This document shows positions 57,260 through 64,000 of a DNA stretch of 64,000 nucleotides, piece after piece. The notes under the pieces were generated by a model, which had not been told where the DNA came from, did not search any database, and saw only the letters and a list, made by a program, of their open reading frames with translations. The stretch's first letter is position 1; each line of letters starts with the position of its first letter. A program made the translations under genes and the position numbers. This DNA is from Actinobacteria bacterium IMCC26207 (GTDB lineage Bacteria > Actinomycetota > Acidimicrobiia > Acidimicrobiales > Microtrichaceae): assembly GCA_001025035.1 (NCBI GenBank), contig LCZK01000008.1, forward strand, positions 124,001-188,000. Reading direction: 5' to 3'.

Positions 57260-57309
57260 CCCGGGGCGGGACTCGAACCCGCACGGAGGTTTCCCTCCCG
57301 AGGGGTTTA
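57260..57309. repeat. attL-like 50-bp copy of the tRNA-Leu 3' part
   Basis: Identical over 50 bp to 58630-58679, the 3' part of the tRNA-Leu(UAA) gene from the anticodon loop to the acceptor stem. The 5' half is absent, so it is not a tRNA gene but the footprint of site-specific integration. Position 57259 differs from 58629 (A versus G). Confidence 0.9.
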
Positions 57310-57369
57310 GCCACAACAGACTCGCGTGACCAGGTCCCTACAGAGCCCCAGAGTGCAGTGTTTCAGGGG

Positions 57370-57777
57370 TCACGAAACGGTGGCGGCCACCGCTCGGGCC
57401 ACCGTGACGCAACGCGTCGCGCGCTCGACGGCCTTCCGGGCTACTCCGACGGCGACGTCATCCGGTTCGTACTCGGTTGTCGTCTTCAGTGGGAGCAAAC
57501 GGCGCAGTTCCCTTTCGACCTTCACTCCGTCGGGTCCGGCCTCGCGGAGCAGAGCGAGGACCTGGTCGTGGTCTTCACCGGCGGCGCGCTGGCCGAGTCG
57601 GGCTCCGCACACAGCGTCGGCAGCATTGATACCAGCGTGGATCGACAGGCTGGTTGCTGCGATGAACCGGCCTGCGTCTAGTTCGTCGGTTGCGGCGTCG
57701 GCGTACTCCTGTGCCTTTGCGGCATAAGCACGAACTCGTGGCCCTGAGACGGGCTTGGTGCGGACAGGTCTAGGCAT
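57370..57777 (-). CDS. HEPN-domain protein, toxin half of an MNT-HEPN pair
   Basis: About 135 residues from ATG 57777, which lies 8 bp inside the 3' end of the nucleotidyltransferase gene; the frame is open to 57864 but the extra residues are antisense-like. The four-helix HEPN fold is seen in AYAAKAQEYADAATDELDAGRFIAATSLSIHAGINAADAVCGARLG. The conserved RNase-type motif Rx4-6H is present as RAAGEDH. HEPN proteins paired with minimal nucleotidyltransferases act as RNases or as targets of AMPylation in toxin-antitoxin systems. Activity here is inferred from the family. Confidence 0.8.
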   Translation of the reverse strand: MPRPVRTKPVSGPRVRAYAAKAQEYADAATDELDAGRFIAATSLSIHAGINAADAVCGARLGQRAAGEDHDQVLALLREAGPDGVKVERELRRLLPLKTTTEYEPDDVAVGVARKAVERATRCVTVARAVAATVS

Positions 57778-58393
57778 GAACTGGTTCCACGAGTTCGTCG
57801 ATCGTGAGGCCATAGACGGTGACGCCGTCCCGGACAATGTCGCGCCACAGTGTTGCGTTGCCATCGAGTCGCGCTCGTACCTCGTGATGACTCACTTCGA
57901 TAACCTCGACGCGATTGCCAGTGATGGCTCGGGCTTCGCTGCGCCAGCGTTCGACCTCGGCCGCCCAGGCATCGTCGTCCTCGGCGGTTTCATCGGGTCG
58001 AACTACTACGGCGTCTAGGTCGCTTTGTGAGTCCGCCTCGCCTCGGGCCAACGACCCGAATACGATGATGCTGACCGGAGGGACCGAGAGTGAATTGGCG
58101 GCGAACCCAATTCGGTGCATTGCAGTGTCGCGTGAGCGAGCGAGGTCGAGGATTGCCTGTGCGGCGACGTTCTCGTGGTTCAGCCGGAACTGGGAGGAGG
58201 GTGGTACCTCATGCCGTTCGACGAGACCGAGTTCAACAAGGTCGGGCATGACCCGTGAAGCCTGAGCCACGCTTACTCCCGCCAGGCGCGCCAGAGTTCT
58301 GAGGTTGAGGTCAGCTGTGGTCTCGGCAAGGACGGCGAGCACTCGACCTTGGACACCCGGGATCACTGCCCGCACGGGGTGAACGAAGTCCAT
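57770..58393 (-). CDS. HTH-fused minimal nucleotidyltransferase, antitoxin half of an MNT-HEPN pair
   Basis: A 207-residue protein. Residues 15-75 form a winged helix-turn-helix (RVLAVLAETTADLNLRTLARLAGVSVAQASRVMPDLVELGLVE) and 105-140 a minimal nucleotidyltransferase core: IIVFGSLARGEADSQSDLDAVVV with the GS-x10-DxD pattern for metal and NTP. MNT antitoxins neutralise HEPN toxins by transferring AMP to them. The fused DNA-binding domain suggests direct autoregulation through the palindrome just upstream. It precedes the HEPN gene with an 8-bp overlap. Confidence 0.85.
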   Translation of the reverse strand: MDFVHPVRAVIPGVQGRVLAVLAETTADLNLRTLARLAGVSVAQASRVMPDLVELGLVERHEVPPSSQFRLNHENVAAQAILDLARSRDTAMHRIGFAANSLSVPPVSIIVFGSLARGEADSQSDLDAVVVRPDETAEDDDAWAAEVERWRSEARAITGNRVEVIEVSHHEVRARLDGNATLWRDIVRDGVTVYGLTIDELVEPVHA

Positions 58394-58407
58394 GACATCA
58401 ACTCTAT

Positions 58408-58417
58408 CCGATATCGG
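58408..58417. promoter_or_regulatory. palindrome CCGATATCGG upstream of the MNT gene
   Basis: A perfect 10-bp palindrome 14 bp before the start codon of the HTH-MNT gene, in an A/T-rich promoter segment (AAAAAACG, TTGTTACATAAAT follow). A natural autoregulatory operator candidate for the HTH domain. Confidence 0.45.
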
Positions 58418-58627
58418 TCAAAAAACGAACGATTGTTACATAAATGAGTTGTATGCGGAGGAGTATCGCTATCCGTTGGTCGGTGAGGAAGCGAGTTGTA
58501 TTTGATCGGTTGGCGGGCGACACTTAGTGAGTTCAGACGTACTCGGGCCGAGGACCGAAAGGTCGACTAGGCCTCAGCCGTCGGGACATTCGCTTTTCAG
58601 GAAAGCGAGCCCAGCGCCTTCTCGACG

Positions 58628-58712
58628 TGCCCGGGGCGGGACTCGAACCCGCACGGAGGTTTCCCTCCCGAGGGGTTTAAGCCCTCTGCGTCTGCCATTC
58701 CGCCACCCGGGC
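58628..58712 (-). tRNA. tRNA-Leu (anticodon UAA)
   Basis: On the minus strand, acceptor GCCCGGG pairs with CCCGGGC plus discriminator A. The D-arm has GGCGGAATGGCAGACGC, and the anticodon stem GAGGG/CCCTC encloses the loop CTTAAAC, with anticodon UAA. A long variable arm (GGGAGGGAAACCTCC) marks a class II leucine tRNA, and GGTTCGAGTCC forms the T-loop. Length 85 nt, CCA not encoded. Its 3' 50 bp are duplicated at 57260-57309. Confidence 0.95.
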
Positions 58713-58801
58713 CAGCCGGACACCTCGCCCGGATTTCCCATGTTACGGCCAGTGGGGCACGGTGAGAGAACTACAGGGTGGCAGTCACAGAATTTGCGAT
58801 G

Positions 58802-59374
58802 TTATGCCACTCGCTCATTGAGCTCTTCTGGTACCGGACGCCGCCGACTGCGCTGACTAGGCAGCCGCCGTTGCGGAAGAGGTACCGGCCGAACTGCCTG
58901 TGCCGGTATCACCCGAACAGCCGCTCTAGTCGGAAACTCAAGTGCTGACCATGCAGCGCGGCGAAACTGCTCGGCCTGCTCGCCTACAAGAGAATTCGCA
59001 ACAACAACACCTTCGATCACGTCTCCTTGCACTGCTGCAAATGGACGATCTCCTCGCCGAATGGCAATCATGACCGAGCCGTTTGCTCTGCGCTGAATGG
59101 AACGATCTAGTCCAGGCAGCCGAGGTGGTGACCGGAACACGGGGGGTGTCAAGCCTTGGGTCTTCGCCAACCCAACAATGCGCCGGACGCAGTCAGAAAA
59201 ATCGGCTACTGAAGTAACTGACCTAGCCGCACTCTGTGTGCCCGCTGCATCTGACTGCGGCACTGACCGCAGGCCGCTTGCCGTACCCGATGGGCTGCCT
59301 ACAACTGCTGCAGCAGGAGTATCTGCTGGAGCAGGGGTATCGGTAGGGGAAGCACAAGGTGCAGTCGAAGTCAT
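58802..59374 (-). CDS. conserved actinobacterial hypothetical protein
   Basis: About 190 residues from ATG 59374; the frame is open to 59497. The first 45 residues are Ala/Thr/Pro-rich. The core reads VADFSDCVRRIVGLAKTQGLTPPVFRSPPRLPGLDRSIQRRANGSVMIAIRRGDRPFAAVQGDVIEGVVVANSL, a block of mixed helices and strands with several Arg, followed by an Arg/Pro-rich tail. The core looks constrained, but I cannot assign a family with certainty. It is divergent from ssuD, which begins 124 bp away, and its stop is 90 bp beyond the tRNA-Leu. Confidence 0.65.
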   Translation of the reverse strand: MTSTAPCASPTDTPAPADTPAAAVVGSPSGTASGLRSVPQSDAAGTQSAARSVTSVADFSDCVRRIVGLAKTQGLTPPVFRSPPRLPGLDRSIQRRANGSVMIAIRRGDRPFAAVQGDVIEGVVVANSLVGEQAEQFRRAAWSALEFPTRAAVRVIPAQAVRPVPLPQRRLPSQRSRRRPVPEELNERVA

Positions 59375-59497
59375 AGAAGCATTGTTCCCGAAGGGTGTGA
59401 CACTCAGCGTTTGGACTGCAGGAGCAGGGTCCGAGGCGGATTGTGTAGTTTTGCAGCTATCTATCGCTGCGGTTTCCGGCGACAACGTCAGGTGCAT

Positions 59498-60655
59498 ATG
59501 TCAACGATCAAAGTTCACTGGTTTCTGCCCACCGGAGGCGACAGCCGGGACATACTGCCCACCGGCCCTCAGGCACACCGGCGCGGACCGACCCATGACT
59601 ACCTCAGCCAAGTGGCTCAGGCCTGCGATGACATGGGCTTTGAGGGGGTTCTGACTCCCTGCGGGACTGGATGCGAGGATGCTTGGATCAGCACGGCCTC
59701 GCTGATTCCGCAGACCAAACGGCTGAAGTTCTTAGTCGCGTTCCGGCCCGGGCTACTGAGCCCCACTCTGGCGGCACAGATGGCCTCGACCTATCAGCGG
59801 ATGTCCAACGGTCGCATGCTCATCAATATCGTGATCGGCGCTGAAGATGCCGAACTGGCCCGATTCGGAGATTTTGCGGCCAAAGACGTTCGCTATCAGC
59901 GAGCAGCTGAGTTCCTGCAGATCCTGGAGGGGGCATGGGGTGATGAACCCTTTGATTTTGATGGAGATCACTACAAGGTCGAAAAGGCCAGCACCCGCAC
60001 TCCCCCGACAGTTCGGCCGCTCATATATTTTGGTGGGGCATCCCCCGCAGCCGAAGAGGTTGCCGCACGCCATGTGGACGTTTATTTGGCATGGGGAGAA
60101 ACCCCCGACATGGTGAGCGAACGTCTTGACCGCATGCGCGCCAAAGCTGCCGCTAGTGGCCGGCCAGCAGACCGTCCACTGCGGTTTGGGATTCGCTTTC
60201 ACGTCATCTCTCGAGACACCTCCGAGCAAGCTTGGGCAGAGGCTGGGCGCTTACTGTCAGGGATCGACCCTGCAGCAGTTGCAGCGGCTCGCGCTGACTT
60301 TGCAACAACTCGATCAGAGGGTCAGCGGCGCATGGCGGAACTGAGCGCAAGCGCAACCCAAGGGGACGCTCTACCTGATGACCCTCGCGGCTTAGAGATC
60401 TACCCAAATATCTGGTCGGGTGTCGGCCTTGTCCGAGGCGGAGCAGGAACCGCATTGGTTGGCAGCCACGCCGAGGTTGCTGATCGCATCGAGGAGTATC
60501 AGGCCCTTGGGTTCGAAGAGTTCATCCTGTCCGGCTACCCGCATCTAGAAGAGGCCTACGCAACCGGAGAGGGACTCATGGTCGAACTACGAGAGCGCAA
60601 GCTGCTTGCCCCCCTTGACGCAGTTGGTGCTGACCCAACTTTCTCATTCCGATGA
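59498..60655 (+). CDS. ssuD: FMNH2-dependent alkanesulfonate monooxygenase
   Basis: About 385 residues. STIKVHWFLPTGGDSRDI, YLSQVAQACDDMGFEGVLTPCGTGCEDAWISTASLIPQTKRLKFLVAFRPG, QMASTYQRMSNGRMLINIVIG and FGGASPAAEEVAARHVDVYLAWGETPDMV are the SsuD blocks; the flexible active-site loop with several Arg is also present. SsuD splits C1-C14 alkanesulfonates into aldehyde and sulfite using reduced FMN. ATG 59498 is chosen; the 29 residues upstream are unconserved. No ssuE reductase or ssuABC transporter is nearby. Its stop overlaps the amidotransferase start, so the two are co-translated. Confidence 0.9.
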   Translation: MSTIKVHWFLPTGGDSRDILPTGPQAHRRGPTHDYLSQVAQACDDMGFEGVLTPCGTGCEDAWISTASLIPQTKRLKFLVAFRPGLLSPTLAAQMASTYQRMSNGRMLINIVIGAEDAELARFGDFAAKDVRYQRAAEFLQILEGAWGDEPFDFDGDHYKVEKASTRTPPTVRPLIYFGGASPAAEEVAARHVDVYLAWGETPDMVSERLDRMRAKAAASGRPADRPLRFGIRFHVISRDTSEQAWAEAGRLLSGIDPAAVAAARADFATTRSEGQRRMAELSASATQGDALPDDPRGLEIYPNIWSGVGLVRGGAGTALVGSHAEVADRIEEYQALGFEEFILSGYPHLEEAYATGEGLMVELRERKLLAPLDAVGADPTFSFR

Positions 60656-61368
60656 TGCGCATCGGCCTCTTACTCTGCGATCACATTGATCCGCTCATTG
60701 CGGAAGGAATCGGGGACTACACCGAGCTGTATCCTGCAGTTTTTTCACCCGTTGGAATCGACCTGCGAATCTATGAGGCCGCTGCAGGGGAATTTCCCGA
60801 CAGCACATCTGAATGCGAGGGCTGGATTCTCTCTGGCTCGCGGAAATCCACCTATGAGGACCTCCCCTGGATCAGCGATCTCTCGGAGTTCATCCTGAGC
60901 GCAGAGAAGGACCGAGCACCCCAGATGGGAATCTGCTTTGGGCACCAACTCATTGCCAGCACGCTGGGAGGCGAGGTAGCCAAATCCTCGGCTGGGTGGG
61001 GAGTTGGGGTGAAGACCTTTGACGTGGTTGCCACGGCCCCTTGGATGCAAGCTGAACCGGAAATCACCGAGTTCCGCATGTTGATGACCCACCAAGATCA
61101 AGTACTTCGGTTACCACCCGGCGCCGAACTCCTCGCCACCTCGCACTACTGCCCAGTTGCCGCCTATCGCATAGCCGATCACGTGTTTTGCGTTCAAGGT
61201 CACCCCGAGTTTGTTCCTGAGCTCAGCGAGAGATTGATCACCGCACGCCGGAGTATTCTCGGTGACGAACTCGCTGATGCGGCACTGCGCAGCTTGCAGG
61301 ATCTGCCCCAGCACCCTCTGAACCATCGACTTGTAGCCGAGTGGACAGCGCGTTTCTTCCAACGCTGA
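60652..61368 (+). CDS. class I glutamine amidotransferase (GMP-synthase-like, GuaA N-domain family)
   Basis: A 238-residue stand-alone GATase1 domain. GWILSGSRKSTYEDLPW, the nucleophile elbow MGICFGHQLIA (Cys), and VQGHPEF (His, Glu) complete the triad. Similar proteins occur as GMP synthase-like amidotransferases that hydrolyse gamma-glutamyl compounds or supply ammonia. An ATGATG start overlaps the ssuD stop by 4 bp; the second ATG, at 60655, is also possible. The link to a sulfonate monooxygenase is unusual and may reflect a common amino-sulfonate or nitrogen/sulfur starvation role (inference). Confidence 0.88.
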   Translation: MMRIGLLLCDHIDPLIAEGIGDYTELYPAVFSPVGIDLRIYEAAAGEFPDSTSECEGWILSGSRKSTYEDLPWISDLSEFILSAEKDRAPQMGICFGHQLIASTLGGEVAKSSAGWGVGVKTFDVVATAPWMQAEPEITEFRMLMTHQDQVLRLPPGAELLATSHYCPVAAYRIADHVFCVQGHPEFVPELSERLITARRSILGDELADAALRSLQDLPQHPLNHRLVAEWTARFFQR

Positions 61369-61501
61369 TTCACACCTGTCGCTACCATGGTCAAACACGG
61401 TGCACTTCGGTGCGGTCTGGACTGACCTGCCCTAATCAGGCTCTGCCTGCTGGGTCCGTGTTGTCTTGTGTCTGATGTGTCCCTGATGTCTGGAGGATTT
61501 C

Positions 61502-62593
61502 ATGCCACCGCTCATTGTTGGAGTACCAACCGAGATCAAGGACAACGAAAATCGAGTGGCAATTACTCCCGACGGTGTTCGCGAACTTGAGCAGCACGGG
61601 GTTCAAGTTCTGGTGCAATCAGGTGCTGGAATTCGGTCCTCTATTACGGACGAGGAGTATGCGTCCGCCGGGGCAGAAATCCTTTCCGATGTCGAAGAGC
61701 TTTGGGCGCGTTCGGGGATCATCTGCAAGGTCAAAGAACCACAGGCTTCTGAATACCAGTATTTCCGCCCCGGCCTCGTTCTGTTCACCTACTTGCACCT
61801 TGCGGCCTACCCACATGTGGCGGCTGCGCTACTTGAGCATCAGGTCACCGGGATTGCTTACGAGACTGTGCAAGCCGCTGACGGCTCGCTACCGCTGCTA
61901 GCCCCCATGTCAGAAGTAGCAGGGCGCATGGCAACACAGATCGGCGCACATCTACTTGAGCGAGCACACGGCGGCCGTGGAGTGCTGCTTGGTGGTGCCC
62001 CCGGCGTGCGCCCCGGCAGGGTGGTTGTGCTCGGTGCGGGCAACGTGGGCTGGAACGCCGCGTGGATTGCTGCGGGTATGGAGGCCGAGGTGCTGTTGCT
62101 CGACAAGAATCTGGATCGATTGCGATGGGTCGATCAGATTCACCGCGGACGCATCATGACCTTGGCATCGAATCGAGGTGCGGTTGAACGCGCAGTTGCC
62201 GGAGCGGACTTGGTCATCGGAGCTGTTCTTGTTGCTGGGGGCCGGGCACCCACGGTGGTAACCGAGGACATGGTGATCGGCATGAAGGAACGGTCCGTCA
62301 TTGTGGACGTTGCGATCGATCAAGGTGGTTGTGTAGAAACCATCCACGAAACAACTCACTCCGATCCCACCTATGTGGTGCACGAGGTTGTGCACTACGC
62401 AGTTGGAAATATTCCCGGAGCCGTGCCGCACACTTCGACCTATGCCCTCACGAACGCAACGCTGCCGTACTTGTTGCAACTAGCGCTTGGGGGCGAACAA
62501 GCAGAGCTGAGCGAGCCTGCTGTAGCAGGTGGACTCAACACCTTTGCCGGGCGTATCACCCACCAAGCCGTGGCCGAAGCTCTAGATCTCTAA
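61502..62593 (+). CDS. ald: alanine dehydrogenase
   Basis: A 363-residue NAD-dependent L-alanine dehydrogenase: VGVPTEIKDNENRVAITPDGVRELEQHG with catalytic Arg, CKVKEPQASEYQYFRPGLVLFTYLHLA (Lys and His), VLGAGNVGWNAAWIAAGMEAEVLLLDKN for NAD, and HTSTYALTNATLPYLLQLA at the end. It interconverts alanine and pyruvate with ammonium, linking carbon and nitrogen use. GGAGG lies 5 nt before ATG 61502. The 133 bp upstream of the start contain a promoter but nothing specific. It is probably a separate unit from ssuD-GATase. Confidence 0.95.
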   Translation: MPPLIVGVPTEIKDNENRVAITPDGVRELEQHGVQVLVQSGAGIRSSITDEEYASAGAEILSDVEELWARSGIICKVKEPQASEYQYFRPGLVLFTYLHLAAYPHVAAALLEHQVTGIAYETVQAADGSLPLLAPMSEVAGRMATQIGAHLLERAHGGRGVLLGGAPGVRPGRVVVLGAGNVGWNAAWIAAGMEAEVLLLDKNLDRLRWVDQIHRGRIMTLASNRGAVERAVAGADLVIGAVLVAGGRAPTVVTEDMVIGMKERSVIVDVAIDQGGCVETIHETTHSDPTYVVHEVVHYAVGNIPGAVPHTSTYALTNATLPYLLQLALGGEQAELSEPAVAGGLNTFAGRITHQAVAEALDL

Positions 62594-62606
62594 CCTCGTT
62601 CTGTTA

Positions 62607-62638
62607 TGCGCCTGACCCGCTATGGGGGGTCAGGCGCA
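62607..62638. terminator. 12-bp perfect stem between convergent ald and P450 genes
   Basis: TGCGCCTGACCC (62607-62618) and GGGTCAGGCGCA (62627-62638) pair exactly around an 8-nt loop in the 66-bp gap between the convergent genes. Neither side has a clear T-run, but the position supports a bidirectional terminator. Confidence 0.6.
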
Positions 62639-62659
62639 AGACAGAGCATGGCAATGGGA

Positions 62660-63925
62660 CTACTTGAGCTTGTAGCTGATCGGAAGATGCTTGACCCCGC
62701 TCACGAAGTGGGTCGGGGTATAGACCGCTGGACCAGCGAGCTCGACCGAGGCAGTCCGGTCAAGGAACTTTCCGAGCAACGTGCGCACTTCGCGCCGGGC
62801 TACCTGAGCGCCCAGGCAGAAGTGCATGCCCAATCCGAACGACAGCAACTTGTCACTATCAGGCCGGAAAATATCAAAGTTCATAGGGTCAATGAACACA
62901 TCCTCATCTCGATTCGCAGAGGGATACGAAGTCAGCACGACATCACCCTTCGGGATCAGCACTCCCCCAAGCTCAACGTCCTCTTGTACCCAACGGAAGA
63001 AGCTTCGAACTGGACTCGTCCATCGAATGATCTCTTCGGTGGCCTGCCCCAGTAACGCTGGGTCCTTACGCAGTGCCTGTAGCTGATCGGGGTGAGCGAG
63101 CAACTGCTCTAGGCCTCCGCTCAACGAAAACGATGTGGTGTCATGGCCGGCAGTTGCGACGATGATGTAATACCAAAGCAACTCAGCCTCGCCAAGTGGT
63201 GCCCCGTCTACTTCTCCGTTGGCGAGCACCGTGGCTAGGTCATCAGTGGGGTGTGCTCGACGCTCTGCGGTCAGCGCCTCGAAGTAATCCTTGAACTTGG
63301 CAATTGTCGAACCAACAAGCTCAAGTGGATCAGTGAAGTCGCCCAAGTATTCCGGATCGGCAGAACCAAAAAGCCCTTGTGTGAGTTCCATCATGAAATG
63401 TTCGTCACTGCGCGGAACACCAAAGATCGTCATGATGACTCGGATCGTGAACGGGACGGCAAGGTCCTGAGCAAAATCGCACTCCCCGCCCATGTCAGCG
63501 AGCTTCTCGACATACTCATCGGCAATCTGTTCAATCGCCGCCTGCAAGTTTTTGACTGCAGCAGGCTTAAACCAATCGTTCGTGACCTTGCGATACTTGT
63601 CATGCTCGGACCCGTGCAGATGCACCAACGTCCGTGGCTGTTCCAGACCGAGCATGTCGAGCATCTCGTAGGTGATATTTGGGCTCGGTGCCGACTGCTC
63701 TGTGTTGAAAAACACGTCACTTCGCCGTGAGACCTCAAAGACATCCTCATGGCGAGTGACTGCCCAAAAGGGAGTCCATCCCTCGGCTTCGACTCTCAAG
63801 ATTGGCGCATCTCGGCGCAGTTCGCGAGCAATCTCATGCCAGTTTTCCATATCCCCAAATGACTCGGGGTGAATGAAGATCATCCCACGAGAATCGCTAC
63901 CGGGAGACAGAATCGGTTCAGGCAT
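62660..63925 (-). CDS. cytochrome P450 2
   Basis: A 421-residue class I P450. Recognisable are the C-helix/I-helix region with AGHDTTSFS, the ExxR as EEIIRW, and the haem loop SFGLGMHFCLGAQVAR with Cys370. The long N-terminus (HPESFGDMENWHEIARELRRDAPILRVEAEGWTPFWAVTRHEDV) is normal. It is a different branch from P450 1 in the sulfatase operon (the C-termini share only the motif pattern). No redox partner is nearby. It is monocistronic in what is visible, since the next gene lies outside the window; its promoter is in the final 75 bp. Confidence 0.93.
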   Translation of the reverse strand: MPEPILSPGSDSRGMIFIHPESFGDMENWHEIARELRRDAPILRVEAEGWTPFWAVTRHEDVFEVSRRSDVFFNTEQSAPSPNITYEMLDMLGLEQPRTLVHLHGSEHDKYRKVTNDWFKPAAVKNLQAAIEQIADEYVEKLADMGGECDFAQDLAVPFTIRVIMTIFGVPRSDEHFMMELTQGLFGSADPEYLGDFTDPLELVGSTIAKFKDYFEALTAERRAHPTDDLATVLANGEVDGAPLGEAELLWYYIIVATAGHDTTSFSLSGGLEQLLAHPDQLQALRKDPALLGQATEEIIRWTSPVRSFFRWVQEDVELGGVLIPKGDVVLTSYPSANRDEDVFIDPMNFDIFRPDSDKLLSFGLGMHFCLGAQVARREVRTLLGKFLDRTASVELAGPAVYTPTHFVSGVKHLPISYKLK

Positions 63926-64000
63926 GGGACACCTTTAGGTCGGCTTCTAGGTGTGCTTCACCGCATGGCACAGCACTAACGAGTGGAAGAGTATCCCCCA

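Larger units (their letters stand above)
57260..58679. mobile_element. 1.4-kb tRNA-Leu-targeted mini-island carrying an MNT-HEPN pair
   Basis: Bounded by the 50-bp direct repeats at 57260-57309 and 58630-58679. The right copy is inside the intact tRNA gene, the left one is the displaced 3' end, the classical result of tyrosine-recombinase integration at a tRNA. Between them are only the HEPN and HTH-nucleotidyltransferase genes and a short promoter region; no integrase or replication gene is present. Either a satellite mobilised in trans or the remainder of a larger element. Confidence 0.7.

Noticed and set aside
57260-57309. Second tRNA-Leu gene
   Set aside because: Only the 3' part is present; the acceptor 5' strand, D-arm and half the anticodon arm are missing.
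56559-57314. Long minus-strand frame of 251 codons opposite nadR and the NrtR remnant
   Set aside because: The other strand encodes clear NadR and NrtR motifs; this frame runs through the 8-bp repeats and has no family resemblance.
59097-59654. Plus-strand frame of 185 codons overlapping the hypothetical gene and ssuD
   Set aside because: It lies antisense to the constrained core of the hypothetical protein and in another frame of ssuD; composition and content are shadow-like.

Overview
The window looks like chromosomal DNA of a moderate-GC actinobacterium (Actinomycetota). The signs are a DUF222/13E12-type HNH endonuclease, a mycothiol-linked maleylpyruvate-isomerase (DinB) family protein, F420/FMN-type luciferase-like monooxygenases, several TetR regulators, two class I P450s, a CASTOR/POLLUX-like ion channel and a genuine formylglycine-generating enzyme. 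The class cannot be fixed from sequence alone; an aquatic acidimicrobial or related lineage is only a guess. Coding density is high, and many adjacent genes overlap by 1-14 bp.

Layout. 0-9 kb: mixed housekeeping and membrane genes (metallo-hydrolase fragment, alpha/beta hydrolase, threonine aldolase, YibE/F, hemolysin III, SHOCT protein, FGE, LURP-one, ion channel). 9.2-13.1 kb: two carotenoid oxygenases around a TetR gene. 13.1-15 kb: 18-bp repeats, a hairpin-rich leader and a DUF222-HNH gene. 15.1-20.3 kb: a branched-chain-amino-acid-type ABC importer (LivF, LivG, a LivH-LivM fusion and LivK). 20.3-31.1 kb: a membrane protein, then a tightly coupled minus-strand operon running SulP, PAS-GGDEF-EAL, MFS and a heterodimeric ABC exporter. 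31-41.8 kb: class III aminotransferase, K+ channel, pseudokinase-flippase fusion, PhoD phosphatase, a second GGDEF-EAL protein, a YczE-like protein and a Thr-rich lipoprotein. 41.9-48.4 kb: ferritin-like diiron protein, SGNH hydrolase, a MDMPI/DsbA/DUF1330 operon, an LLM oxidoreductase and a TetR. 48.4-54.1 kb: a minus-strand catabolic operon (SRPBCC, P450, SRPBCC, sulfatase fused to a DJ-1/PfpI domain, SDR). 54.6-58.7 kb: a GC-rich accessory stretch with pnuC-nadR, a decayed NrtR-type regulator and an MNT-HEPN pair inserted at tRNA-Leu(UAA). 58.8-64 kb: hypothetical protein, ssuD, class I glutamine amidotransferase, alanine dehydrogenase and a second P450.

How the parts may work together. 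(1) A palindrome GTAAAC-N3-GTTTAC, or a one-base variant of it, occurs 20-32 bp upstream of both carotenoid oxygenase genes (the second site also lies upstream of the divergent tetR) and of the ABC-importer operon. This predicts one TetR regulon that couples uptake and oxidative cleavage of a carotenoid- or stilbene-like compound. (2) The FGE at 5.4 kb is the expected activator of the CVPSR-type sulfatase at 51.8 kb. That sulfatase carries a C-terminal DJ-1/Hsp31-like domain and sits in a coupled operon with P450, SRPBCC and SDR genes, suggesting breakdown of a sulfated hydrophobic substrate. (3) A 50-bp exact duplication of the 3' part of tRNA-Leu brackets a 1.4-kb segment holding only an HTH-nucleotidyltransferase/HEPN pair. 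This looks like a minimal tRNA-targeted island with no integrase of its own.
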